From assembly GCA_017506865.1 (NCBI GenBank), contig JAFCMP010000111.1, positions 1-64,000 of the forward strand: a DNA stretch of 64,000 nt, given 5' to 3'. The notes under the pieces were generated by a model, which was not told where the DNA came from, did no database searches, and was given only the letters and a program-made list of their open reading frames with translations. The position numbers and the translations under genes are program-made. Shown here one piece after another: positions 1 to 11,119 of the stretch; position 1 is the first letter of the stretch; every line of letters starts with the position of its first letter. The DNA is from Tribonema minus. Lineage: Eukaryota > Sar > Xanthophyceae > Tribonematales > Tribonemataceae.

Positions 1-204
1 CGACCGCACCGTGCTGGTGCCTGCATCGTAGATCGGATGGAGCACGGTTCGCACGGAGGCTGTACAAATAAGGCATAAATTGTTTCGTGACTGCGTGAAC
101 GCACCTTCCAAGTGCTCGCTCCCCGCAGGGACGCAAGCCGGGCATCTGATCTTGGCCAGCACACCGTCAGAGTTGCTGGTGGCTTTGGCAGGATAAGACA
201 TCAT
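1..204 (-). CDS. Possible 5' part of a gene cut by the left window edge
   Basis: On the minus strand two adjacent ATG codons at 204-199 open a frame that stays open for about 68 codons to base 1. The translation has a CPAC pair and, about 25 residues later, a CLIC pair, a spacing that could bind one zinc ion. I do not recognise the protein. A donor-like GTGCGT lies inside the frame, so the true exon may be shorter. It could also be chance, because no homology supports it. It lies beyond the 3' side of the Helitron, so it may be host sequence. Confidence 0.25.
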   Translation of the reverse strand, partial: MMSYPAKATSNSDGVLAKIRCPACVPAGSEHLEGAFTQSRNNLCLICTASVRTVLHPIYDAGTSTVRS

Positions 205-992
205 GTTTGCCTTGCCGAGATGTGCTGAGAGTGAACATTGGTCGTCCTTACCTTTGTGCTGCTCCGGCTACGGCTGGCAGACCCTTCCACCGCGTTCTCG
301 CCCTCCTGCTGTTCGAGTTCTGCTTCCCATTCTCCTCCTTAAGGCTGTCGCTGTTCCTGTGAGCTCGTGCAGGCCGCTCTCTCGTAGCTGCTGCTGCGTC
401 CTGGTGTTAGTGCCAGCATTTTTTGCTGTATTTCCATGCTCGCTGCCGTTCGCTCAGAAGGCTGACATCATGTGACATGTCACCACCTACGCGCGCGATG
501 TTACAAGACAACCCATGACGCCAACGAACGATACAGACGATAGCAACGTCAAAACGATACAAACGACTAACGATGGGGACGTACATTTGCCCGGGGTGCT
601 TCGGTAGGGGGTAGCTACATAGGGTCTTAAGGCCCCTGTAGATGCTGCGCATGGCATGCTCTACCTGCACATGTAGATCATAGACGTATCAGCTGCAAAT
701 GAACAGACAATCAGGATACTAGAGCTCAAGGCAAGCAAGGATGCTCAGCCGCTGCACCTGCAATCTCTTTTTAAAGCAACAAGTACAGTATGTACATGGT
801 ATACCAAATGATGCACCCAGAAAAAGTTGCGCAGATGTGCACGTGCCACTGAGCACACTGTCATGCTGGTGTTCAATGCCATAACGATGCCGAGTCAACT
901 TCAAGTGTTGTGGCTAGAATTCTTAAGTGCTTACACATGATTACCCACTGGCATACATATATGCGTGGCACTGCGCACCTTTACACTGCGAG
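205..992. other. Non-coding stretch, 3' flank of the Helitron
   Basis: I see no convincing gene here. Short frames on both strands lack splice-site support or recognisable motifs. The first bases after the Helitron stop (TAG at 993-995) carry two TGTAA signals on the minus strand, at 981-985 and 931-935, which may direct 3'-end formation of the Helitron transcript. The 3' terminus of the Helitron (a hairpin followed by CTRR) should lie here, but I could not identify it with confidence. Confidence 0.4.
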
Positions 993-3900
993 CTAGTTCA
1001 AGCTGATGCGGCTCGCCGCCGCTCCGAGTCGCCGCTGCTGTTGAGCGCGGTGACGCGCGTTATCTGCCACCAGCTCCTCGCGCCTCTCCTCTGCCATCTC
1101 CAGCAGTACGTTCTGCGGCGGGCTTGCCGCCGCTGTCGTCTGCGCCGCCTCCGACAGCTCTAAGCCCTGCGGCTCGCCTCGCAAGAAGGTGGCTATGGTC
1201 CGCTCCTGCAGTGCCAGCAGCCGCTGTTCGTCTGCCACCTCGTCGCGATCCCTCGGCACGTTCAGCATCTGCTGCGTCACCGGCTGCACGAGGGCCAGGT
1301 ACCGCAGCCCTCTGACCCTCGTCAGCGCGACGTAAGCGGCGTTCTTGTCCAAGAGACCGTCCAGCGGCTTCATGATGTTGGCGATCATGTACTCGCACGT
1401 CGCCCCTTGCATCTTGTTCACGCTGCTGGGCTGGTCTGGGATCAAGCCCAGCGAGGTCCTCGCGATCTTCAGCACGCGCCTTCTGAGCTTCACCTCGAAC
1501 TTCTTTTCAGTGGGCCCCATGATGAACTCCCCGGGCTGCAGCCCGGGCAGCTGCAAGCCCTTCCGCTCCGCCTCGGCGCTGTGCAAGACCACGTATGGCG
1601 GCATGCGCTTGCACACGTACTTGCTGAAGCCCGCGTCAGCGCGTGGCACGTCCGCGGCTTCCAGTACGTTGAAGTAGACGGCCCTCAGCGTGACGGTGCC
1701 GTTGTTGCAGATGCCCAGGCTGACGTAGTGCTCGCCGACGATGCGCAGTGTGTACGTCCAGCCGACCACCAGGTAGTTTACTACTAGCGGCCTGTCTCCG
1801 GTCTTCCCATCTGGCAGCACGTCCACACCGTCGCGGATGAACTTGGGCCACCTCGGCCTGAGCCGCCCTGCGTAGTTCATGTCCCTCGAGTTGTCGGCGT
1901 AGATCTTGTCCATCGCGGTCGCCGTTATGAGCACGTTGTTGTTCCTCACTGCGAAGCTGCGAGCGAGGCCCGGTATCAGCTTGCAGCGCTCTTCGTTTCG
2001 GAACAGGATGAACGTGGCGTCTTGAAAATCCGCAAGCGCCGGCGGAGGCGGCAGTGCGCCACTGTTCACCATATCGCGGAGGTGCGCAGGCAATGACGAC
2101 AGCGTCGTGCCGATGACTCTGCTGTTCAGCAAGTCGATGTCTGTCTGCGACAGCGTGCGAAGGCGGCATCGTCCCATGATGCCCGCGTACAGCGAGTCGT
2201 CCCCGTAGCGGTTGTTCTTGCCGTCGAGGTATATGGCAGCGTTCATGCCGTGCGCCCACAGCTGCTCCCCCAGCTTCATTTTGATCTGCGAGTTGGTCGG
2301 CTTGTACTTGGTTGCGCTCGCTTCGGCGCTCCTATCTCCGGCAGCCGCAGCTGCGCGGTCGGCGGCGCCGTTGTACAAGCACATGCTCGGCCCTCCCACC
2401 GGCTTCATCTGGTTGAAGTCGCCGACGGCGATGAGAGTGACGCCGCCGTAGAACGTAGAGGTGTCCCGCCCCTCCCGCTCCAGTTGAGCCTTGTGGTTTT
2501 CGCTCATGACTTCGTGCCCCCGGGCTAGCATCTTGCCGTCGAACATGCTCACTTCCTCTGCGACGAGCACGTCGATCTCCCTTACCATCTCCGCTCGCCG
2601 CGCAGCCATGTCTCTCGCGCTTCGCCCCCCTCCTTTGATGGTCATGCCCATCAGCGAATGCCAAGTCTGACCGCCCACTGCCGAAGCCTGCTTCCCCATG
2701 AAAGCCCCCACCTGCATCAGCGCAGGCCTGACACCCGGCGCCAACAGATACGCCTTGACAGCCATGATCACCCAAGTTTTGCCTGCCCCAGCCTCGCCGC
2801 CCACAAACAGTCTGAGGGCTGGCACGTCGGGGTTGGGCGACCCGTCGGGCTTGCGCTGCGCTCGGTGCTGCACGTCGAACAGGTACAGGACCAGCCGCTG
2901 CTTGCGGTTAAGACCGAAAGCGTCGGCGATTTTGCACGCCGCGGCCGACACCGCGCCATCCTGCCGCATCTGCCCTACATCAGAGGCGTTCGCCTCAGCG
3001 TTCGCTTCACGGCGACGCTGCTCTGCTTCTTGAGTGCCCAGCGCCGTCGGGCGCGCCGTGCTGCTTTCTATCAGGGACCGGATGTATGGCGGCAAATCGC
3101 GGGCCGCTGCTGCGCGGTAGGCGCTCCCTGTAGCACCGCCTGCGGCAGCATCGGTGGCCGCCGGTCCATGAAGTTCTGCCTGATACACGGCGTTCATCTC
3201 ATCGTTTATCCTCGATCGCCTGGCGCGCGCTTCCTCCCATTCTCGCTTCTCTGTAGCTGCATGCATCTGTTGCAGCACCTGCTTCATTTGCTGACACCTG
3301 CGCCCGCCGTCTGCGTCCAGCACGTTGCCGAATCCGCCCCGCAACTGGAGCGAGTGCGCAGGCGCCGGCGCTGCGGCAGCAGGCTCAGCAGCTGCTGCTG
3401 CAGCCGCCGCAGCGACTGCGGCTGGCGCAGCGGCTGCAGTACCGTCGCCACTGCCGTCGCCCGCCCCGATGATCCCGAACCCTCTGCACAAGCGCAGCAG
3501 TTGCTCGTGCACGGCGTTCAGCCTGGACCTGTAATTGGCTGCTCTGACGGCATGCCTGTCATCGTCGTCCACCTCCTCCTCGTCTGAGAAGTCGGACAAA
3601 CCGTCGTCATCGCTGTGATCCAGTGCAGCGCAGAGTATGCCGTCCACGTCGCGCACTGGCTGCGTGCCAGCGGCGAGATCCTCGTCCGCACTACCGTGAC
3701 CAGGCCGCGGTCCACCTGGTCCAGCCTGAGCGCGTCGACCGCGATCGCGGCGCCTTCTCTCCTGTTCGGAGCGCTGGGCGGCCCTGCCCGCTTGCATGGT
3801 GCGAATGTTGTACAGGAAGTACTGCACGTCCGACGGAAAGCCGTTCGGCGCGCCCACCGCTGCGGCTTCGCGGGCTTCGAGCGCCTGCGACCACGTCTGC

Positions 3901-4055
3901 CCGGCGGGCCTCAGATCGCTGACTGAGTCAGCCGTGTGCGGCACGAAGCACGTCAGGACCAGCTCAGCGTACTTGTCTGGCTGGGCCGTGCGCAGCGGTA
4001 TCTCCTGCATCATGTTCGGCACTGCAGGCGCCGCGCGAAGCTTTTGAAGCTGCAT
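993..4055 (-). CDS. Helitron RepHel, C-terminal part: end of Rep domain plus PIF1-type helicase
   Basis: This frame begins in the conserved tail of the Helitron Rep domain (HPRY, then PNMMQEIP, then LTCFVPH and QTW), followed by a long acidic and alanine-rich linker. The SF1 helicase follows: Walker A GEAGAGKT near residue 420, AEEVSMFDG (motif II), GDFNQMKPV (motif III) and, near the C terminus, QGATCEYMIANIM and AYVALTRVR (motifs V and VI). PIF1-type helicases unwind DNA 5' to 3' and drive strand displacement in Helitron transfer. The frame remains open upstream of 4055 to at least about 4,350 and overlaps the preceding Rep frame, so 4055 is not a natural start; it is the continuation after a -1 shift. 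The helicase itself appears intact. Confidence 0.92.
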   Translation of the reverse strand: MQLQKLRAAPAVPNMMQEIPLRTAQPDKYAELVLTCFVPHTADSVSDLRPAGQTWSQALEAREAAAVGAPNGFPSDVQYFLYNIRTMQAGRAAQRSEQERRRRDRGRRAQAGPGGPRPGHGSADEDLAAGTQPVRDVDGILCAALDHSDDDGLSDFSDEEEVDDDDRHAVRAANYRSRLNAVHEQLLRLCRGFGIIGAGDGSGDGTAAAAPAAVAAAAAAAAAEPAAAAPAPAHSLQLRGGFGNVLDADGGRRCQQMKQVLQQMHAATEKREWEEARARRSRINDEMNAVYQAELHGPAATDAAAGGATGSAYRAAAARDLPPYIRSLIESSTARPTALGTQEAEQRRREANAEANASDVGQMRQDGAVSAAACKIADAFGLNRKQRLVLYLFDVQHRAQRKPDGSPNPDVPALRLFVGGEAGAGKTWVIMAVKAYLLAPGVRPALMQVGAFMGKQASAVGGQTWHSLMGMTIKGGGRSARDMAARRAEMVREIDVLVAEEVSMFDGKMLARGHEVMSENHKAQLEREGRDTSTFYGGVTLIAVGDFNQMKPVGGPSMCLYNGAADRAAAAAGDRSAEASATKYKPTNSQIKMKLGEQLWAHGMNAAIYLDGKNNRYGDDSLYAGIMGRCRLRTLSQTDIDLLNSRVIGTTLSSLPAHLRDMVNSGALPPPPALADFQDATFILFRNEERCKLIPGLARSFAVRNNNVLITATAMDKIYADNSRDMNYAGRLRPRWPKFIRDGVDVLPDGKTGDRPLVVNYLVVGWTYTLRIVGEHYVSLGICNNGTVTLRAVYFNVLEAADVPRADAGFSKYVCKRMPPYVVLHSAEAERKGLQLPGLQPGEFIMGPTEKKFEVKLRRRVLKIARTSLGLIPDQPSSVNKMQGATCEYMIANIMKPLDGLLDKNAAYVALTRVRGLRYLALVQPVTQQMLNVPRDRDEVADEQRLLALQERTIATFLRGEPQGLELSEAAQTTAAASPPQNVLLEMAEERREELVADNARHRAQQQRRLGAAASRISLN

Positions 4056-5167
4056 TGCGTATCGGGGATGCTGCTTGCTGAACTCGTATCTGTCCTGTTG
4101 CTGCCTGCCCCGGCGAGGGGCGCTGGCAGGTGCAGACTCTGAGCTTGCGCCCGAGCCAGACTCGCTCGAACTTGAAGACTCCGAGTCTGACTCCGAGACA
4201 CGCCGGTTCCCGGAGTTCGCTGCCAGCGCGTCATCTGAATCTGATTCAGCCGCCGCGCTGCCGGCTTCAGCGCCGGCAGCCTGAGGTGACGCAGCCTCAG
4301 CTGGGCCGTCTGCACCGGCTGCTCCTTCAGCTCCAGCGCGTCGGACACCGCCTTCCTGTCTGCAGGCGTCCGGTCAACGTAGTTGATGTGCATGACGTAC
4401 AGAAACAGGCACATCCCAGCCAGCTGCTCTCCTCGCAGGGCGTAATCCTCGTACTGACACGTCGAAGTGAGGGCTCGGCCGTCTGCGCCGATGCGGATGA
4501 TATGAGCGCACTCATCGGCTGCCCTCGCAGCGGCAGCTTGAGCCACGGCGTTCTCGTCTGAGTCTGACTCGCCGGCAGACCCTGAGTCACTTGCCGGCGC
4601 GCGGGCTCCTTCGTGCCCTTCATCGCCTACCAGCGCGGCTTGGCGCAGCGCGGCGGCCTCAGGCTCTGGCAGAGACCTGCCAGTGCCAGCCTCAGCCTGA
4701 GGGACGGCGCCCGCGGCGGCAGCGGCCCGGGCTGCTGCTGCAGCGTCGCGGTCGCGCCGTTTCAGTACCCGGTTCACCCACGCGAGATGCGTGCGCATGT
4801 TGACGTTGGCTGTCTGGTGAGAGCACTTGAAGTCGTCCCAGCCGTGCACGAGGCTCAGCAAGACCGGCCCTCCCATCTCCTGGTTAGTGCATGCCTTGCA
4901 CAGGCTCTTGAAGACGAGGCCGCTGCCGATGGCGCTGGCGCTCATGGGCTCGCCCTCGCTGTCGCGACGCTCAGCCGTTAGTCTCATTTGCCGAGCCGCC
5001 GCCACCAACAGAGAGTACAGATTCTTGGCGCTCAGCTCGCACTTCGATGCGTAGTCTGTCACGTAAAATGCCAGCCCGCGCACGTCACCCCCGCTGCTCG
5101 CCAGCAGCTGCGTGACGTCCATATTGGACTTGATCAGTTCCATGAGCGCGATGTTGTAGGCGTTCAT
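4010..5167 (-). CDS. Helitron RepHel, middle part carrying the catalytic tyrosines
   Basis: The frame is the direct in-phase continuation of the upstream Rep frame: the TGA at 5168-5170 is immediately followed by ATG at 5167. Residues 2-5 read NAYN and residues about 36-43 read YVTDYASK. These match the conserved region after the HUH motif and the two-tyrosine active site of Helitron Rep, which cleaves and joins single-stranded DNA. Downstream are EDYALRGEQLAGM and acidic serine-rich linkers. In its last part (below about 4,350) the frame becomes unlike the family, while the -1 frame gives an A/S/D/E-rich linker and then the conserved HPRY block. The 385-codon frame is therefore a fragment, not a separate gene, though re-initiation at the TGA-ATG overlap is conceivable. 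Confidence 0.88.
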   Translation of the reverse strand: MNAYNIALMELIKSNMDVTQLLASSGGDVRGLAFYVTDYASKCELSAKNLYSLLVAAARQMRLTAERRDSEGEPMSASAIGSGLVFKSLCKACTNQEMGGPVLLSLVHGWDDFKCSHQTANVNMRTHLAWVNRVLKRRDRDAAAAARAAAAAGAVPQAEAGTGRSLPEPEAAALRQAALVGDEGHEGARAPASDSGSAGESDSDENAVAQAAAARAADECAHIIRIGADGRALTSTCQYEDYALRGEQLAGMCLFLYVMHINYVDRTPADRKAVSDALELKEQPVQTAQLRLRHLRLPALKPAARRLNQIQMTRWQRTPGTGVSRSQTRSLQVRASLARAQAQSLHLPAPLAGAGSNRTDTSSASSIPDTQCSFKSFARRLQCRT

Positions 5168-8100
5168 TCACCCGTCTCTTCTGGCCACCTGACACACGAA
5201 GGCGTACTCGTGCGGGTGACCGTCAACGGCTTGCCGCAGCACTGCCTCCGCTGCAGCTTCCGCTGCCGCCAGGCCGGCAGCGGACCGTGGTGACCCATCG
5301 TAACGGTTGTTGATGGCTGCTGCGACTGCTGCCAGATCCGGTCCGCAGATGTCCACGCACGTGTTCTGCACTAGGGGCCTCCCTTCCGGATTGACATAGC
5401 CGAACCGGCAAACCTTTTTGCTGGGGTCCTTTTTGAAGCACGTGAAGGTGTGCTGCTTGCTGTGACGGTTCACCTTCTCTGCGACTCGGCCCAGGGTGGC
5501 CGCTACCATCTCAGCGTAAAAGGCCATGCCGGGGTCTAACGGAGGCGCCATCTCCATCGTTGCGGGCGTGAGTCTGGACGGATGAGGAGTCGGCACGCCA
5601 CTGCCAGTGGCAGGGGCGCCGTCTGGCTTGGAGGCGCCTTCAGCCTGCGACTGCGAGTCAGGCGGGCGCTGATCGCGACTGTTGCCGTTCGTACTATTGA
5701 CTCCACCACTGCCAGTGTCAGTGGCATCAGCGTCATCCACCACCTCCATGCTGTCCACTTGTTGTGGCCGTGGCGGCCGCAGCGGCTCGCGCACGGCGTC
5801 GTGTCGTTCCACATCGTCTGCTTCACAGTCAGATTCACTGGCAGGACCGGCGTCAACCGCAGGCGGACCGTCCCGTGCCAGTGCAGCCGCCGCGGCAGCA
5901 GGGCCTGCAGCAGAAGCGGCACCCGCTGCCAGCCCCGGCGCAGCCGTTGAAGCGAGTGGCTGCGCATGCATGGCGGCGCGCACATCGTCGACGGTCGGCG
6001 CAGACTGGATGATGACGGCGTCTATGAAGCGCGCCAGGTCTTGCAGGAAGCCTTTCCTCTCCGCCGGCGTGGCCATGCGATGCAGCACCTTGTACAGACG
6101 CGTAGATTCCCAGAACCCCATGATCCAGAGAACCATGTGGAAGTGCAGCGTCCACCGATTCTGCTCTTCAGCGTTGCCTGCGAACGCCTTCAAGTGGCCG
6201 AAGATACCGCCATCGGGCTGCCCTTGACCCAGCACTGTGGTGGTGATCGTGTCGATGGCTGTGTGGAAGTACCGCGCCGCGGAGTCAGGGTCTGCAGCGA
6301 CCATGCGTGCGCGCTCGCGGAAGTCAGGCAGCAGTTCCGACAGCTCGGCCCCTTCGATGTCGATTTTCGTGCCATGGAAGTACATGAGGAGCCCAGAAGT
6401 GAGGTCGCTGGGATTGATGGTGATCCAGAACAGCGGCTGCCCGAAGACCTTCATGTAGGAGTCCATGATCAGCCTGGACCGGCGGCGCGCGAACGGCGTC
6501 CACATCACGTGGTTTCCGGTTATGTGGATGTTGTTCACCAGCGCTCGCACGCCCGCGGAGACCTGAGGGCTGTACACGCCGGAGGCAGCCTCCGCCGCAG
6601 CGATCTCCAGCTCTTCCACCGACACTGTCGATATCAGCTCCAGCTGCGGCGACGGCCTAGGTGCCGGCCGCCCAGGACGAGGGTAGCCGCCCTTCAGCTT
6701 GAAGGTGACCTGCGTCATCAGCTGGCGGCGCATGATCAGAGAGGCCAGCACGAACGCGAACTGGTTGTGCAGCCTGAACCGCGGGTCGGTGCTGTCCAGC
6801 AAGATGCGGGCCCATGACTGCAGGCTCAGCTTGCGGGGCCGAGCGGCGTCCAGCACCCCGAAACCCAGCGAGAACAGCATCGGGAATGTGTGTTTCCATA
6901 TTTCGGGGTGGTTGTAGTCTCGCAGTAATGTGTGCGCCGTAGGCACCACCAGCATTTTCGCCCCACCCTTGCGCTGCGAGACCAGCTGCGCGAGACCGTC
7001 ACGCTGTCGCGCGGCCGGGTCACTCGACTGAGCTGTGATGTCCATGACGCCGGTATAGTCCTCAACCCATTCAAACGGGCCGCTGCGATCCGATTCGGAC
7101 TGCAGCTGCCACACCTCCTCTTGCACGGTGCGCGCTATCGACCCACTGGCATGCTCAAATTCGGACCGCATCTGTCGCCACTCCTCTAGCGCAGCGCTGG
7201 ACGGCCGCCCGAGATCGTTCTGGACCCCGCCCAAACCACTTGCACTGGCAACATGCGCGCGGCGGGCGGCCCGAGCGCAGGCAGTGGGAGCCGGTGACCA
7301 TCGGGACATCCAGACTCTGCTCGCCTCGCTGTCGTGCAGTCTGATGATCTCGAAAGTGCGCGCGGAAAACGACGCTCTAACTTGAAGGCGTTCCACTGGC
7401 ACTGACAGCACCTGCCCTGTTGGACTCGCAGCTAGCTCGCGAGACAACAGCTCGTAGTGATCCCCCCTGACAGCGTGCTGCAGATAGTGGGCGGCATCCC
7501 CTCTCACCAGCTCATCAGGAGTCAGCTGCGCATCAGGACTGCCAGCGTTTGAGAAGAGGACGTCCAGATGCCTCACCGCATTCGGCGGTGCCGCTTCGGA
7601 TACGGAGTCGGCCGGCGTGAATACCGTCGGCAAGCCGAAGCACCGCATGATTTCGTGCGACCCGCGCCCATCCGGGACCCATACGGTCACCGAAACACGG
7701 AACACTCTCGCCACCACAGCCCAGCTCTGCACGGGCTGAAACTCCCCCCAACTGGACAGCCGACGCACATCGCCCCACAACGCTTCAAGCAGCGGCAATG
7801 CACCGGCATCCGTGTCGGCGGCGGCTTGGGCGCTGGCCATGTCCAGCGCACCAGCGGCAGCTCTGAAGTGGTCAGCGTGACCGAGTCGCAGGAGCTGAAA
7901 ACCCTGGTCTGTCGCGCCGGCCCGTGCCAATCGAGCCGCCTCCAGAACGTCCTGCAGAGTCCCACACCTGCCGCTGGTGACGAAGTTCACCATGCCATCT
8001 GCCAACAGGGCCTTGACGTCCCACACGTCGCGGGTCCTCGGCTTGAGCCTCGTTGTGGCGGTCCATCCGAGGCCGTGCAGCAGGGCGTGCACGAAGCAGT

Positions 8101-9887
8101 TGCCGTTGGGCTTGTTACTGTGACGCTGTGCGAACGGCGTGCTGCTGCGCCATATTGGCCAGTCTGAATCGCCATCACGAAGGAGCTGCGGCGTTGCGTC
8201 GACAGTGCCGCCGCTGGCATCATGTCTCCCTTCCCTCAGCGCGTGCACCCCCGCCAACCACTCCGGGATCAGCGCCATCATGTCTGCATACTCCGTCGGC
8301 AAGGGCGGGAAACTGCTGACAATTATTGCAGCTGCCAAGGTGGCAGCTTCATGCTGTGCTTCAACATCTCTCGCGGAATCGACCGTGGCGCCGCCAGGTG
8401 CAAGTCCCGGGGGTTGCCGGTCGCCTTGATCGAGAGAGTGACTGTCGCTGCTGCTGTCGGACAACGAAATCGTGTCGACCACCATGTCACGCGCAGTGTT
8501 GCCATCCAAGGCCTGATCACTATCGCTGCCATAGCTCCGCCCCACAACCCTGCCAGTGCGGTGCCCGCTAAGCGCGCCCCCCCCGAGGGGAAGGGGGGCT
8601 GCAGTCTCTGAGTCAGCCGTGTCGACCACCATGTCACTGGCAGAATCTGATGCGGTCTCATTCACAGCCCCGTCATCCAAGGCGATATCACTGTCGCTGC
8701 CATAGCTCAGCCCCACAACCCTGCGGAGGCCGCTGAGCGCGCCCCCCCCGAGGGGAGGGGGTCCTGAAGTCTCTGAGTCACCTGCACCGCGGCGGCCTCT
8801 GCGCGATGAACCCAGCGCCAGCTCATCAAGCATGTCGTCCATGGACATTGCAGGAGCTTGAGCCCCATGGTGAGCTACTGGCCTGATGCCGCTGTTCCCT
8901 GCGAGTCCTGCGGCAGAATCTGATGCCGTTTCCAAGTCGGTGCGCGTGTACCCGGATTGTTCCTGCCCCTGCACGTTTGCTCTGTCGTCCGTCACCACGA
9001 CGGCCTCTGCTAGTTGTCGTGGAACATCATTTTCGGGCAAATCGTCCAATCGATGCAGCGCTAGGTTTGCACGGTCCACAAGAGTCATTTCTTCATTGTC
9101 AACCAGCCACTGTATCAGACGACGTACCATATCCCTGCGGACCAGCAGGTACTTCGCCAGCTTCGCCGGTGTCGGCGCTGTGCGCCCCGTAAAGACGATT
9201 GTTGCCATTTGCCGCAGCTCGTCAAGCGTTGCAGGCAGCTTGCTGACAATGCTGGGCAGGTCCTGCATGGTAAATGTCACGGTGCCGCGCATGCTGCGCT
9301 GTGCGGAGCCAGGAATGTTGTTAATCTCCTTCTCGCGCATGGCGATGACGTACACAGACACCTTCACCGGCAGCACAAGCATGACCTCCGCCCATGTCGC
9401 CTCACCCCACAAGGGCTCAACAGCACCAAAGTACAGCCCGTTCGCCACAGCGGCCTCCGGTATGATCGGGCTGTACTCGATGACATGGTCATCGTCGGAG
9501 CTATCGTCGCTAGCGTCCGACTCTATATCTGAGTCACTGCTATCAGGCGTGCTAGTGGTGGGTTTCGAACTAGCAGGCGTCGACCTTCTCTTACGAGTGA
9601 GGTCTCTGTGACACTTGTCGCATATCGTGAGTGCGGTATCATCAGTGTCTGTTGCAGCTGCGAACACACAAGCTCTATTCAGCACCAGACCTGTCAGCAC
9701 ACCACTGCGGTCTCCTTCATACACCACGCCGACAGCCTCTGCAGGCACAACACCGTCGACGCCGCGCAACACTTCAAGGCATTTTGAGGAAATGCAGCGC
9801 TCACCGTTATCTGCATCGGCTCCGCCGACAGTATAGTCGTGAAGAGACTTGACTGGCCTTCGCAAGATGCATACGCCGCACTCGCCA
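5168..9887 (-). CDS. Helitron RepHel, exon 2: zinc fingers, OTU-like domain and HUH Rep domain
   Basis: The exon starts after an acceptor (TGCTGCAG) at 9888; no ATG is needed because it is joined in phase to the exon ending at 12,560. Cysteine pairs come first (CGVC, then CISSKC and CDKC), followed by a DUF6570-like stretch. At about residues 370-500 there is a tandem internal repeat with GGGALSG and SYGSDSD in each copy. An OTU-type cysteine protease domain spans about residues 590-815, with NGNCFVHAL (nucleophile Cys) and GDHYELL (catalytic His). The Helitron Rep domain follows, with TLHFHMVLW near residue 1,250 as the HUH metal-binding motif. The frame ends at TGA 5168-5170 just before the conserved NAYN block, so it is interrupted rather than complete. 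Confidence 0.9.
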
Positions 9888-11119
9888 CTGCAGCATAAAG
9901 TTTAACACGCAGCACGAATTGGAAGTCATTGGCGGTGTGGTCAACAACATCCATCCATGAGCAGCTGTAAACGTTACAGTACACGGGTAAACTTCTTCCA
10001 GGAACTGGTGCGACATGCAGCAAGTTGCCAGTACGTATACCATAGATTCAATTCGAGGTTCTCCCGTAAATGATGAAGGTTGCGCAAGGGAGCAAATACG
10101 TCATCGCATCACTCATCTTAGTAAGAGATCAGTGCCATCATAGCATATTCCTTGTTCAAGTATATAGCACAAGCAATAAGGTCACTTGTTACAAGTATGC
10201 ACAGAAACGTCACCAATTGTATGGCAGCAGTAGCTTGACGTATACGTATGTAGCACACTTAGCCGACTCTTCTAAGAAAAAATGCCATAGATTCCCCTAT
10301 AAACGAGGAAAATTGCAAGTGAGCAAATGCATCGTCTACGGTTAAGTCCAAATGAAGGTTGCAGGTGAGCACATACGTCGTCACATCACTCATCTTACCG
10401 ATTGTATGGCAGCAGTAGCCTGACGTATACGTATGTAGCATTTAGCTGACTCTTCTAAAAAACGTGCCATAGGAAAATTGCAAGTGAGCAAATGCAGCGT
10501 CAGCGGTTAAGTCCAAATGAAAGTCGCAAGTCAGCACATACATCATCACATCACTCATCTTGTTAAAAGAGCAGTGCCAACATAGCGTATACTTCTGGAA
10601 GTATGTACATTAGTTCTAGCATTAAATTCACTTGGTACAAGTATGCACGGAAACGTCACCGATTAGATAGATTCCCCTGTAAATGGGGAAAATTGCAAGT
10701 GACCAAATTAATTGTCAACGGTCAACTCCAGACATACACAGGCACATCACTCATTGTATAATAACAGTACCATCACAGCGTATATGTAGTACAAGCAGGG
10801 GATTCCCTTATTAGAAGTTTTTTTTCCCTTGTTAGAAGACAGCAGTAGCCTGGCATTCAGTCGACTCTCCTAAAAAAAAAACGCCATAGATTCCCCTGTA
10901 AATAATGGATATTGCAAGTGAGCAAATGCATCATCAACGGTTAAGTCCAAGTACGCGAGCACATCACTCATTGTAGTGTAAAAAACAGTGCCATCATCAA
11001 CAGTAAATCACTTATGATCAACGTTACTACTACTACAAGAAGAATACGCGACAATAAGGTAGCATGCATAAACTTTTGAACCTATTCCTTGAGCGCAACA
11101 AGCATTAAATTCGCTTGTT

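Noticed and set aside
719-722. CTAG followed by T on the minus strand as a candidate Helitron 3' terminus
   Set aside because: No convincing 16-20-nt hairpin lies 10-15 nt before it, and CTRR is too short to be evidence alone.
2658-3587. 309-codon plus-strand frame opposite the Helitron helicase
   Set aside because: It is a shadow of the GC-rich coding sequence on the minus strand; low-complexity translation with no motif.
5168-5170. TGA as a selenocysteine codon in the Rep domain
   Set aside because: No SECIS-like element was recognised and Helitron Rep proteins are not known to use selenocysteine; a nonsense mutation is simpler.
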